Made by a program: the position numbers and the translations under genes
Part shown: positions 1-5,971 of the stretch, piece after piece
Layout of the letters: the number at the start of each line of letters is the position of its first letter
Position numbering within the stretch: the stretch's first letter is position 1
Source: Moraxellaceae bacterium UBA2032
GTDB lineage: Bacteria > Pseudomonadota > Gammaproteobacteria > Pseudomonadales > Moraxellaceae
Reading direction: 5' to 3'
DNA: 5,971 bases
Assembly (NCBI GenBank): GCA_002333125.1
Contig: DDBM01000126.1
Span: 1,571-7,541, forward strand
Notes under the pieces: generated by a model
Database searches by the model: none
Told to the model about the DNA's origin: nothing
Seen by the model: only the letters and a program-made list of their open reading frames with translations

Positions 1-167
1 CCAAAGCTAAAAAAGCCGATAAACGCAACGCTCAATAAATTACCTGTTTGACCAGAAACCGTGTACAACTGAGAAATAGCAGCAACCACTAAAGTCACCA
101 TTAACGCAGCCACCCAAAAACTTAGCTGACAGGTGCGCTGAAACCATCTAATCTGACGAATACTCAT
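1..167 (-). CDS. N-terminal fragment of an unidentified membrane protein (cut by window edge)
   Basis: An open reading frame on the minus strand starts with ATG at 167 and stays open to the window edge, giving 55 complete codons. It begins MSIRQIRWFQRTCQLSF. A basic, aromatic N-terminus (residues 1-14) is followed by a hydrophobic stretch at about residues 15-35 that fits a transmembrane helix. A short polar loop containing SGQTGN follows, then a second hydrophobic stretch from about residue 43 that runs off the edge. This pattern points to an inner-membrane protein with at least two helices. A GAGG about 10 bases upstream of the ATG could be a distant ribosome binding site. The gene is divergent from ruvC. 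I do not recognise the family: too little is visible, and a membrane sensor, transporter or DUF protein would all fit. Confidence 0.55.
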   Translation of the reverse strand, partial: MSIRQIRWFQRTCQLSFWVAALMVTLVVAAISQLYTVSGQTGNLLSVAFIGFFSF

Positions 168-219
168 GGGGCTAAAACCTCGTAAAACTCATCCATATCT
201 TAAAACTTAGGTAATATTC

Positions 220-240
220 GTTAAGTCATATAGACTTAGC
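220..240. repeat. Inverted repeat in the divergent promoter region
   Basis: GTTAAGTC (220-227) pairs with GACTTAGC (233-240) around the 5-base loop ATATA, giving eight pairs including one T-G wobble. A further ACTTAG copy lies at 205-210, so the ACTTA half-site occurs three times within about 35 bases. Its position between divergent genes suggests an operator for a dimeric regulator, but a chance palindrome in AT-rich DNA cannot be excluded. It has no T-run typical of a terminator. Confidence 0.35.
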
Positions 241-324
241 AAATCATTTTCGGGCGGCATTCTAAGACATCTATGTTAGGATATATCTCAAATATTGTAT
301 TACAATCCAACAAAATAGAGCATT

Positions 325-353
325 TTATCAAGGCTTAAGAATTGTGTTATATA
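325..353 (+). promoter_or_regulatory. Candidate sigma-70 promoter for ruvC
   Basis: TTATCA (325-330) and TATATA (348-353) are separated by 17 bases, and each matches four of six consensus positions. The site lies about 75 bases upstream of the ruvC ATG. The region is AT-rich, so such matches arise easily by chance and the call is weak. Confidence 0.28.
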
Positions 354-428
354 TAGAGCTAATCTTTGCTAGATCAGCCGCTTAAGGTTTTAAATCCCTA
401 TCTATCTTTTACTTTATTGAATTTTACT

Positions 429-947
429 ATGACGATTATTATTGGTATTGACCCCGGCTCTAGATTAACGGGTTATGGTGTAATTGAAAAAAAGGGCAAC
501 AAATGCTTTTTTATTGATGCAGGCACGATTCGTACCGAAAGTGACGAAATGCCGATTCGACTCAAACGCATTTATGAAGGCTTAGCACGTATTATTGATT
601 TTCATAAACCGACCGAAGCCTCGGTAGAAAAAATATTTTTAGCACATAATGTAGATACTGCGTTAAAACTAGGTCAGGCGCGTGGCTGTGCTATTACCGC
701 TTTAGTAACCCATGACGTGAGTGTATCCGAATATACCGCACGGCAAATTAAGCAATCGGTGGTTGGTTTTGGGGCAGCCGAAAAGGCGCAAGTACAACTC
801 ATGGTAACGCGCTTACTTAATATTCCTGTTATTCCTCAAGCCGATGCCGCCGATGCCCTCGCTGCTGCTATTTGTCATGCACATACCTCACAAACGCTAT
901 TAAAACTAAGCACGGTAGCATTGCGTACCACACGCGCAAGGCGTTAA
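429..947 (+). CDS. ruvC: Crossover junction endodeoxyribonuclease RuvC
   Basis: RuvC is the Holliday-junction resolvase. It acts as a dimer with the RuvAB branch-migration motor and nicks recombination intermediates symmetrically in a metal-dependent reaction. The 172-residue product matches the family length (E. coli 173). It opens with IIGIDPGSRLTGYG, carrying the first catalytic aspartate D8. E67 lies in ASVEKIF, and D139 and D142 lie in QADAADALAAAICH, completing the acidic tetrad known from E. coli as D7, E66, D138 and D141. The basic tail ending TTRARR is typical. The frame is open upstream to a TTG at 366, but the ATG at 429 is chosen because the family begins right before the GIDPGS motif; the 21 extra residues look non-homologous. 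No good Shine-Dalgarno sequence precedes it. ruvA and ruvB are not adjacent. yqhD follows after 45 bases. Confidence 0.97.
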   Translation: MTIIIGIDPGSRLTGYGVIEKKGNKCFFIDAGTIRTESDEMPIRLKRIYEGLARIIDFHKPTEASVEKIFLAHNVDTALKLGQARGCAITALVTHDVSVSEYTARQIKQSVVGFGAAEKAQVQLMVTRLLNIPVIPQADAADALAAAICHAHTSQTLLKLSTVALRTTRARR

Positions 948-982
948 ATCGAAAATACACGATGTTAAACTCAGCATTAACT

Positions 983-986
983 GGAG
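983..986 (+). promoter_or_regulatory. Ribosome binding site of yqhD
   Basis: GGAG sits 6 bases before the ATG at 993. It helps decide the start, because a second ATG at 962 lies in an identical 12-base context but has no such site in front of it. Confidence 0.6.
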
Positions 987-992
987 CGCACG

Positions 993-2150
993 ATGTTAAA
1001 TTTTGACTTTTATAACCCAACTCGCATTTTATTTGGCCAACAACGTATTGCCGATATTGGCAAACATATCCCTCCTCAAGCCAAAGTATTATTGTTATAT
1101 GGTGGCGGTAGTATTAAAGCCACAGGCACACTAAAAGAAGTATTAGCCGCTTTAGGTGAACGCCAAGTCGTACAATTTGGCGGCATCGAACCTAACCCAA
1201 GTTATGAAACCTTAATGCAAGCCGTTGCTATTGTTAAAGAACAAAAAATAGATTTTTTACTGGCAGTGGGTGGCGGCTCGGTGATTGATGGCACTAAATT
1301 TGTGGCCGCAGCCAGTATGTGTGAAGATGATGCTCTTCATATTCTTAAAACGCGTGGCTCAAGCATTAAAGCCGCGTTACCTATAGGTGTAGTATTAACA
1401 CTGTCGGCAACAGGTTCAGAAATGAACAATGGTGGTGTTGTTACCCATAAAAGTACACAGACTAAATCGGCTTTTTTTAGTCCTTTGCTGTTTCCACAAT
1501 TTGCCGTACTCGACCCAACTAAAACCTATACCCTACCCACCCGACAACTCGCTAATGGCGTAGTTGATGCGTTTGTTCATACCATTGAGCAATATTTAAC
1601 TTACCCTGTTAATGGTTATGTGCAAGACCGTTTTGCCGAAGGTTTATTATTAACATTAATAGAATTGGGCGAAAAATCTTTGCATAATCCCGAAGACTAC
1701 GACATACGCGCTAATTTAATGTGGGTTGCCACCTTAGCACTCAATGGCTTAATTGGAGCAGGTGTGCCACAAGACTGGTCAACTCACATGATAGGCCACG
1801 AACTAACCGCGTTATACAACATCGACCATGCACGTACCTTAGCCATTGTATTGCCTGCCATGTTAACGGTGCGTCAAGACGCTAAACGTGAAAAACTTTT
1901 ACAATATGCACAGCGTGTATGGCATATTAACGAAGGTAATGAACAACAACGGATTGAGTTAGCGATTAGTAAAACACGAGACTTTTTTGAGCGTTTAGGC
2001 GTTGATACACGCTTATCTGCGTATAATCTTGACAGCACTGATGTTGAAAAAATTCTTGCTCAATTACAAGCGCATAAAATGACTGCTTTAGGTGAAAAAC
2101 GTGAAATCACCTTAGAAGTAAGTCGTCAAGTCCTGACCCTATGTTTATAA
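993..2150 (+). CDS. yqhD: NADPH-dependent aldehyde reductase / iron-containing alcohol dehydrogenase, YqhD type
   Basis: This is a cytosolic group III metal-dependent alcohol dehydrogenase. The YqhD family reduces short-chain and lipid-peroxidation aldehydes to alcohols using NADPH, which protects against aldehyde stress. At 385 residues it nearly equals E. coli YqhD (387) and resembles it closely throughout, for example NPTRILFG at the start and GGIEPNP at 63-69. The cofactor domain shows YGGGS (36-40) and AVGGGSVIDGTK (91-102). The metal ligands correspond to E. coli D194, H198, H267 and H281 and are visible as D192, H196 (VVDAFVHTIEQ), H265 and H279 (IDHARTLAIV). The start is supported by GGAG and by family length. 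It follows ruvC by 45 bases with no terminator between, so it is probably transcribed with it. No YqhC-type regulator is adjacent. The native substrate cannot be read from sequence. Confidence 0.93.
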   Translation: MLNFDFYNPTRILFGQQRIADIGKHIPPQAKVLLLYGGGSIKATGTLKEVLAALGERQVVQFGGIEPNPSYETLMQAVAIVKEQKIDFLLAVGGGSVIDGTKFVAAASMCEDDALHILKTRGSSIKAALPIGVVLTLSATGSEMNNGGVVTHKSTQTKSAFFSPLLFPQFAVLDPTKTYTLPTRQLANGVVDAFVHTIEQYLTYPVNGYVQDRFAEGLLLTLIELGEKSLHNPEDYDIRANLMWVATLALNGLIGAGVPQDWSTHMIGHELTALYNIDHARTLAIVLPAMLTVRQDAKREKLLQYAQRVWHINEGNEQQRIELAISKTRDFFERLGVDTRLSAYNLDSTDVEKILAQLQAHKMTALGEKREITLEVSRQVLTLCL

Positions 2151-2173
2151 TTTTTAAGCTTTAGTAGTTTAAG

Positions 2174-2194
2174 CTCTCTTCTTTTAAAAGAGAG
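2174..2194. repeat. Hairpin 1 of the yqhD-gacS spacer
   Basis: CTCTCTT (2174-2180) pairs with AAGAGAG (2188-2194) around a 7-base loop. It starts 23 bases after the yqhD stop codon and may help end or stabilise the yqhD transcript, but no U-run follows, so it is not a classic intrinsic terminator. Confidence 0.5.
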
Positions 2195-2196
2195 AA

Positions 2197-2233
2197 CCCC
2201 CTCTCTCATTAGGAGAGGCTTGGGGTGAGGGCT
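2197..2233. repeat. REP-like palindromic element (hairpin 2)
   Basis: CCTCTC (2200-2205) pairs with GAGAGG (2213-2218) around a 7-base loop. An outer CCC (2197-2199) can pair with GGG near 2222-2224 across a small bulge, and the element ends in TGGGGTGAGGGCT (2221-2233). This C-rich/G-rich palindrome with a GGGGTGAGGG end resembles short intergenic palindromes I recall as dispersed in many proteobacterial genomes. Membership of such a family is inference, since only one copy is in the window. Confidence 0.5.
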
Positions 2234-2238
2234 AAATC

Positions 2239-2263
2239 AAAACGTCCATAGCCCCTACGTTTT
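2239..2263. repeat. Hairpin 3 of the yqhD-gacS spacer
   Basis: AAAACGT (2239-2245) pairs perfectly with ACGTTTT (2257-2263) around an 11-base loop. In addition, GGGCT at 2229-2233 can pair with AGCCC at 2250-2254, which would compete with this hairpin. It ends 37 bases before the gacS start codon, so it could lie in the gacS leader or be the distal part of the neighbouring palindromic element. Confidence 0.4.
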
Positions 2264-2300
2264 CCACACACAAAAAACACAAACATTTTGAATAACCGTT

Positions 2301-5048
2301 ATGAAAACCATTAGCCTTCATTCTCGTTTATTATTGGCCTGCATGATTCCCACGGCTGTTTTAATGCTGTTATTTAGCATATTTGTTATTTTATTTCGTT
2401 TTCAAGATATTGATAATCTCAAAGAAGAAACCGCTAATATTTTATTAGGTAAATACAGTCTTCGTCTGGCTCAAAACCCTAATACAGCATGGCCTACACT
2501 CATCAACGAAGCACTGAATGAAAAATATATTCGCAGTATTGATATTTTTGATAAATCAGGTAAAAAAATAGCTCATGCAGGCCCTCAATCCACCTTAAAA
2601 GCATTAGACCCTGTAAAACTATCTGCTCTCAATCATAAGCAAAGTTACTTGCCTTATAATAACGCTGATATCTTTTTAACACCTATCGACATACCAAATC
2701 CATCACCTAATAACCCTTGGTTAGTCATTGAGTTACAACCTGCTTTTTTTATCATTGCACGTTACGAAGTGATTATTGGCATTAGTATTATTAGCTTTGG
2801 TTTTATGACTATTTTAATGTTAGTAATTAGCGGCAATATTCGCCATTGGCTTGACCCGTTACATCGTATGCTGGAGCAATTAAAAGAAATCACACCGCAA
2901 CAACTTGATAAACGCCTTGCGATTGATGCTGTGGGTGATATGGACTTATTAGAAGAGCAAATTAATGCACTACTTGATAAAATATCATGCGAATATCAAG
3001 AACTTAATCAATCTATAGCGCAAACCCAAGCTGACCTTGACGAAAACTTACTTACCATTGAATCACGCAATATTGAATTGCATTTAGCACATAATGCCGC
3101 TCTACAGGGTAATCGTACTAAATCGGCATTTTTAGCTAATATTAGCCACGAATTACGCACTCCTCTAAATAGTATTAACGGTTTTACGCAATTATTATTA
3201 AAAATGCAGCTTAATCATAAACAACGTGATTGGATAGAAAGCATTCAAAAATCCTCTAATAATTTATTGGCCATTATTAATGATGTATTAGATTATTCTA
3301 AAATTGAAGCAGGAAAATTTTCTTTACAGATTCATCCCTTTAATTTAGAAAATGCTATTTTTGAAGTATTAGAAAGTTTAGCTCCACAAGCAGAAAGTAA
3401 AGGTTTAGAGCAAATAGCTTTTATTTATCAAGATGTTCCAAGTAGAGTTAAAGGTGATGCTTTACGTCTTAAACAAATATTAACCAACTTAGTAAGCAAT
3501 GCAATTCGTTTTACCACACAAGGTGAAATTATTGTGCGCGTGATGTTAGATGAAACACGTAACGAACAACATCTACTTAGAGTTAGCGTAAGCGATACAG
3601 GCAAAGGTTTATCTGCTGATGAAAAAGCGCATTTATTTACTGCGTTTCAACAAGGTAACCCTACCTTAAGCCGCGAAGCAGGTGGCACAGGTTTAGGTTT
3701 AGTTATTTCTAAAAGTTTGGTTAAACTAATGGACGGTGATATTGGTTTTGATGCCGATCAAACACAAGGGGCAACTTTTTGGTTTACCTTTAAAGCCCAA
3801 TCTAACGAACAAGCTCAAACAGAAATACCAACGCTATTAACCCATAAACAAATTTTAATTCTTGAGTCGCACGAAAAAAATAGCCAACTGCTTAAATCAA
3901 CCCTTTTTAATGCCAATGCCGACATCAAAGTCGTTAAAACATGGACTGACCTCTATCATCAAGCTCAAGAGTCTTGTTATCAAGTGGTGATTTTAGACTC
4001 TCGTGATTTAGAAACAGAATGCCATTCGCAATTATATAATTTACGGCAGCGTTTTTTAGGCATGATTATTTTATTAACTGGCCTCAATGATGTGCAATCT
4101 TTGCCCGAATCAAGCTTTGATGAATTAGACATCTACACGCTCGCCAAACCGATTCGCCCTTATAATTTACTTAATTTATTAGGGCAAAGTTTTTCGACGG
4201 CACGTTTTAAGCAAGCTGCTATTGAGTTAGTACCTACGCCTGTTAATTTGCATATTTTGGCAGTAGATGATCACCCCTTAAATTTAAAATTAGTCTGTAC
4301 CCTGCTCGAAGATTTTGGTATTAGCGTGAGTCAGGCCGAAAATGGTCAACAGGCGTTAACTTTATGCCAACAACAGCCCTTTGATTTAATTTTTATGGAT
4401 ATTCAAATGCCTGAGATGTCTGGCTTACAAGCAACACAACTCATTAGGCAACAGCCAGACGGCAAAAATCAAAAAACGCCGATTGTGGCTTTAACCGCAC
4501 ATGCTTTAGCCGACGAGCAAGAAAACATACAACAACATGGCTTAAGTGATTATTTAACCAAACCCTTACAAGAGTCTCAATTAGCCGACATTATTTATCG
4601 TTGGACAGGTATTAATTTACATCCCACACATCAGGCACAAAAAACCATTAACTTAGCTAAAAAGTCTGTATTAGCCACTTTAGATTGGGATGAATGTTTA
4701 AAACTTAGTGCGGGTAAACGTGACCTTGCTTTAGATATTTTGAAGATGTTAATAGACGGAGTGCCTAGCTCTAAAGAAAAGCTTAGTAAGTCACTCAACG
4801 AGTATAATTTGCCTGCATTATTAGCACATACCCATTATTTACATGGTGCAACACGTTACTGTGGTGTACCAAACTTACGTTATTTAACACGTCAACTCGA
4901 AGTAGTTATTAAAGAAAGCTTAAAGTACAACACCGAAAATGAAGCACATATCAAACAAAAAATAACCCAACAAGTGAATCATTTATTGACCCAGCTTGAT
5001 GAGTTATTTGCCATTGATTTAGACGGAATGATGGCTAATATGGGGTAA
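2301..5048 (+). CDS. gacS: Tripartite hybrid sensor histidine kinase, GacS/BarA type
   Basis: This inner-membrane sensor kinase of the GacS/BarA family is expected to phosphorylate a GacA/UvrY response regulator and so act on Csr/Rsm small-RNA control. The 915 residues match GacS length. Order of parts: transmembrane helix about 9-33; periplasmic sensor region about 34-152 with the family-typical AHAGP (91-95); second helix about 155-177; HAMP about 179-230; HisKA with H283 in SHELRTPLN; HATPase with N400, SDTGKG (431-436) and GGTGLGL (461-467); a partly degenerate receiver about 515-630; a full receiver about 649-770 with D656/D657, phospho-acceptor D700, T732 and K754; and a C-terminal Hpt domain with probable phospho-acceptor H845 in HYLHGAT. 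All relay sites H-D-H are present. No clear Shine-Dalgarno sequence precedes the ATG. The partner regulator gene is not in the window. It converges with aroA. Confidence 0.93.
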   Translation: MKTISLHSRLLLACMIPTAVLMLLFSIFVILFRFQDIDNLKEETANILLGKYSLRLAQNPNTAWPTLINEALNEKYIRSIDIFDKSGKKIAHAGPQSTLKALDPVKLSALNHKQSYLPYNNADIFLTPIDIPNPSPNNPWLVIELQPAFFIIARYEVIIGISIISFGFMTILMLVISGNIRHWLDPLHRMLEQLKEITPQQLDKRLAIDAVGDMDLLEEQINALLDKISCEYQELNQSIAQTQADLDENLLTIESRNIELHLAHNAALQGNRTKSAFLANISHELRTPLNSINGFTQLLLKMQLNHKQRDWIESIQKSSNNLLAIINDVLDYSKIEAGKFSLQIHPFNLENAIFEVLESLAPQAESKGLEQIAFIYQDVPSRVKGDALRLKQILTNLVSNAIRFTTQGEIIVRVMLDETRNEQHLLRVSVSDTGKGLSADEKAHLFTAFQQGNPTLSREAGGTGLGLVISKSLVKLMDGDIGFDADQTQGATFWFTFKAQSNEQAQTEIPTLLTHKQILILESHEKNSQLLKSTLFNANADIKVVKTWTDLYHQAQESCYQVVILDSRDLETECHSQLYNLRQRFLGMIILLTGLNDVQSLPESSFDELDIYTLAKPIRPYNLLNLLGQSFSTARFKQAAIELVPTPVNLHILAVDDHPLNLKLVCTLLEDFGISVSQAENGQQALTLCQQQPFDLIFMDIQMPEMSGLQATQLIRQQPDGKNQKTPIVALTAHALADEQENIQQHGLSDYLTKPLQESQLADIIYRWTGINLHPTHQAQKTINLAKKSVLATLDWDECLKLSAGKRDLALDILKMLIDGVPSSKEKLSKSLNEYNLPALLAHTHYLHGATRYCGVPNLRYLTRQLEVVIKESLKYNTENEAHIKQKITQQVNHLLTQLDELFAIDLDGMMANMG

Positions 5049-5059
5049 AGCTTTGATGC

Positions 5060-5086
5060 GTGGGTTTTGTACCTCAACCCACCCTA
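5060..5086. terminator. Hairpin between convergent gacS and aroA, REP-like, possible bidirectional terminator
   Basis: GTGGGTT (5060-5066) pairs perfectly with AACCCAC (5076-5082) around a 9-base loop. It begins 12 bases after the gacS stop codon. Read on the minus strand the element starts GTAGGGTGGGTT, a form I recall from repeated intergenic elements in several bacteria. Its TAG is the aroA stop codon (5084-5086). Position between convergent genes suits a shared terminator, but a strong U-run is missing on both sides, so the function is inferred. Confidence 0.5.
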
Positions 5087-5971
5087 CACTTCTAACACTT
5101 TAATATTTAACCCTGCACGTTTGGCCAAACTCACAAAATTAGGAAAGCTAGTCGCCACATTGGCACAGTCTTCAATCTCAATCGTGCCATTGGTGCGTAA
5201 GGCTGCAATAGCAAACGACATGGCAATACGATGGTCGCCATGACTGACTACTTTGCCGCCACCAATTTGACCACCCTGAATAATCATACCATCGGGCGTG
5301 GCTTGGGCATTTACGCCTAAAGCCACTAAGCCATCAGCCATGACTTGAATACGGTCTGACTCTTTCACGCGTAATTCTTCGGCACCTGTTAATACTGTTG
5401 TGCCTTCGGCACAAGCAGCGGCAATAAACAACGCAGGAAACTCGTCAATCGCTAACGGTACGTCTTTTTCGTTAATATGAATCCCTTTGAGTTTGGCACT
5501 ACGCACCCGAATATCGGCAACAGGTTCGCCACCGACTACACGCTCATTCATAATGGTTAAATCGCCACCCATATCTTTAAGAATGTTAATCACCCCAATA
5601 CGAGTTGGATTAATGCCCACGTGTTGTAAAACAATATCAGCATTAGGGGCGATGCTTGCACCCACCATAAAAAAGGCCGCAGATGAAATATCGGCAGGTA
5701 CATCAATAGTAGTGGCTGTTAATTTGCCGCCACCTTTAATACGAATCGTTGAACCTTCGGTTGTTACCTCATAACCAAAACCACGCAACATCCGTTCGCT
5801 ATGGTCACGGGTTGGTGCTGGTTCGGTAACCACTGTTTCGCCTTCTGCCCACAAAGCCGCTAACAAAACCCCTGACTTAACTTGCGCGCTGGCAACAGGC
5901 ATATCATAGGTCATGGCTTTAAGGGCTTGATTTCCTTTAATGCTGATGGGTGGTGTGCCTTTTTCGCCTGT
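5084..5971 (-). CDS. aroA: 3-phosphoshikimate 1-carboxyvinyltransferase (EPSP synthase), C-terminal part, cut by window edge
   Basis: AroA transfers the enolpyruvyl group of PEP to shikimate-3-phosphate, the sixth shikimate-pathway step, in the cytosol. The frame is open from the edge at 5971 to TAG at 5084, giving 295 residues; the N-terminal part lies outside, so the internal ATG at 5914 is not the start. Visible signatures include PVASAQVKSG (substrate-binding SAQ), TRDHSERML, NPTR, AIDEFPALFIAAACAEG with the aspartate equivalent to E. coli D313, RVKESDRI with the glutamate equivalent to E341, GDHRIAMSFAIAAL, and SFPNFVSLAKRAGL near the end. SAQxK, RxHxE and NxTR are recognised class II EPSP synthase motifs. 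In Pseudomonas and Acinetobacter aroA is fused behind a tyrA-type dehydrogenase; whether that is so here cannot be seen. Base composition looks richer in G+C than gacS. It converges on gacS with a 35-base gap. Confidence 0.95.
   Translation of the reverse strand, partial: TGEKGTPPISIKGNQALKAMTYDMPVASAQVKSGVLLAALWAEGETVVTEPAPTRDHSERMLRGFGYEVTTEGSTIRIKGGGKLTATTIDVPADISSAAFFMVGASIAPNADIVLQHVGINPTRIGVINILKDMGGDLTIMNERVVGGEPVADIRVRSAKLKGIHINEKDVPLAIDEFPALFIAAACAEGTTVLTGAEELRVKESDRIQVMADGLVALGVNAQATPDGMIIQGGQIGGGKVVSHGDHRIAMSFAIAALRTNGTIEIEDCANVATSFPNFVSLAKRAGLNIKVLEV

Larger units (their letters stand above)
168..428. other. Divergent intergenic region, AT-rich
   Basis: This 261-base spacer lies between two divergent genes, so it should hold promoters for both. 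No convincing coding frame is present; the ruvC frame is open back to a TTG at 366, but that extension does not look like RuvC. It contains an inverted repeat at 220-240 and a weak sigma-70-like pair at 325-353. I see no RNA gene or mobile-element end. Confidence 0.6.

Noticed and set aside
366..428. 21-residue N-terminal extension of RuvC from a TTG start
   Set aside because: RuvC proteins begin just before GIDPGS; the ATG at 429 gives the normal length of 172, and the extension shows no family similarity.
2153..2175. Two TTTAAGCT copies after yqhD
   Set aside because: Eight-base AT-rich direct repeats at 2153-2160 and 2168-2175 are expected by chance, and nothing like an insertion-sequence end adjoins them.
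2174..2263. CRISPR-like or tandem repeat array
   Set aside because: The three hairpins differ in sequence and there are no regular spacers; they are palindromes, not repeated units.
5487..5774. 95-codon open frame on the plus strand
   Set aside because: It lies wholly inside aroA on the opposite strand, the translation resembles no known family and no ribosome binding site supports it; aroA is certain here.
5084..5914. aroA as a complete gene starting at the ATG at 5914
   Set aside because: The frame continues upstream with conserved AroA sequence to the window edge, so this Met is internal.

Overview
The window looks like a chromosomal stretch from an AT-rich gammaproteobacterium, most likely Pseudomonadales and perhaps Moraxellaceae. 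Four things suggest this: the RuvC sequence closely matches Acinetobacter-type RuvC as I remember it; there is a GacS/BarA-type tripartite hybrid kinase; EPSP synthase is of the class II type; and coding DNA is AT-rich. The assignment rests on recalled protein similarity, not on a search.

Layout from left to right: (1) the 5' end of a minus-strand gene for an unidentified membrane protein (1-167); (2) a divergent, AT-rich intergenic region (168-428) with an inverted repeat and a weak candidate promoter; (3) ruvC, the Holliday-junction resolvase (429-947); (4) a yqhD-type NADPH-dependent aldehyde reductase (993-2150), 45 bases downstream on the same strand and probably co-transcribed with ruvC; (5) a 150-base spacer with three consecutive inverted repeats (2174-2263) that resembles a dispersed intergenic palindromic element; (6) a gacS/barA hybrid sensor kinase (2301-5048) with all three phosphorelay sites and an extra, partly degenerate receiver domain; (7) a short convergent spacer with a hairpin of a REP-like type; and (8) the 3' part of aroA on the minus strand (5084-5971), cut by the window edge.

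The genes do not form one pathway. They serve DNA recombination repair, aldehyde detoxification, global two-component signalling and aromatic amino acid biosynthesis. All complete genes look intact, with catalytic residues in place. I see no mobile element, CRISPR array, RNA gene or defence system, and no clearly undescribed system. The most interesting details are the palindromic intergenic elements (one supplies the aroA stop codon), the half-degenerate receiver in the GacS homologue and the class II signature of AroA.
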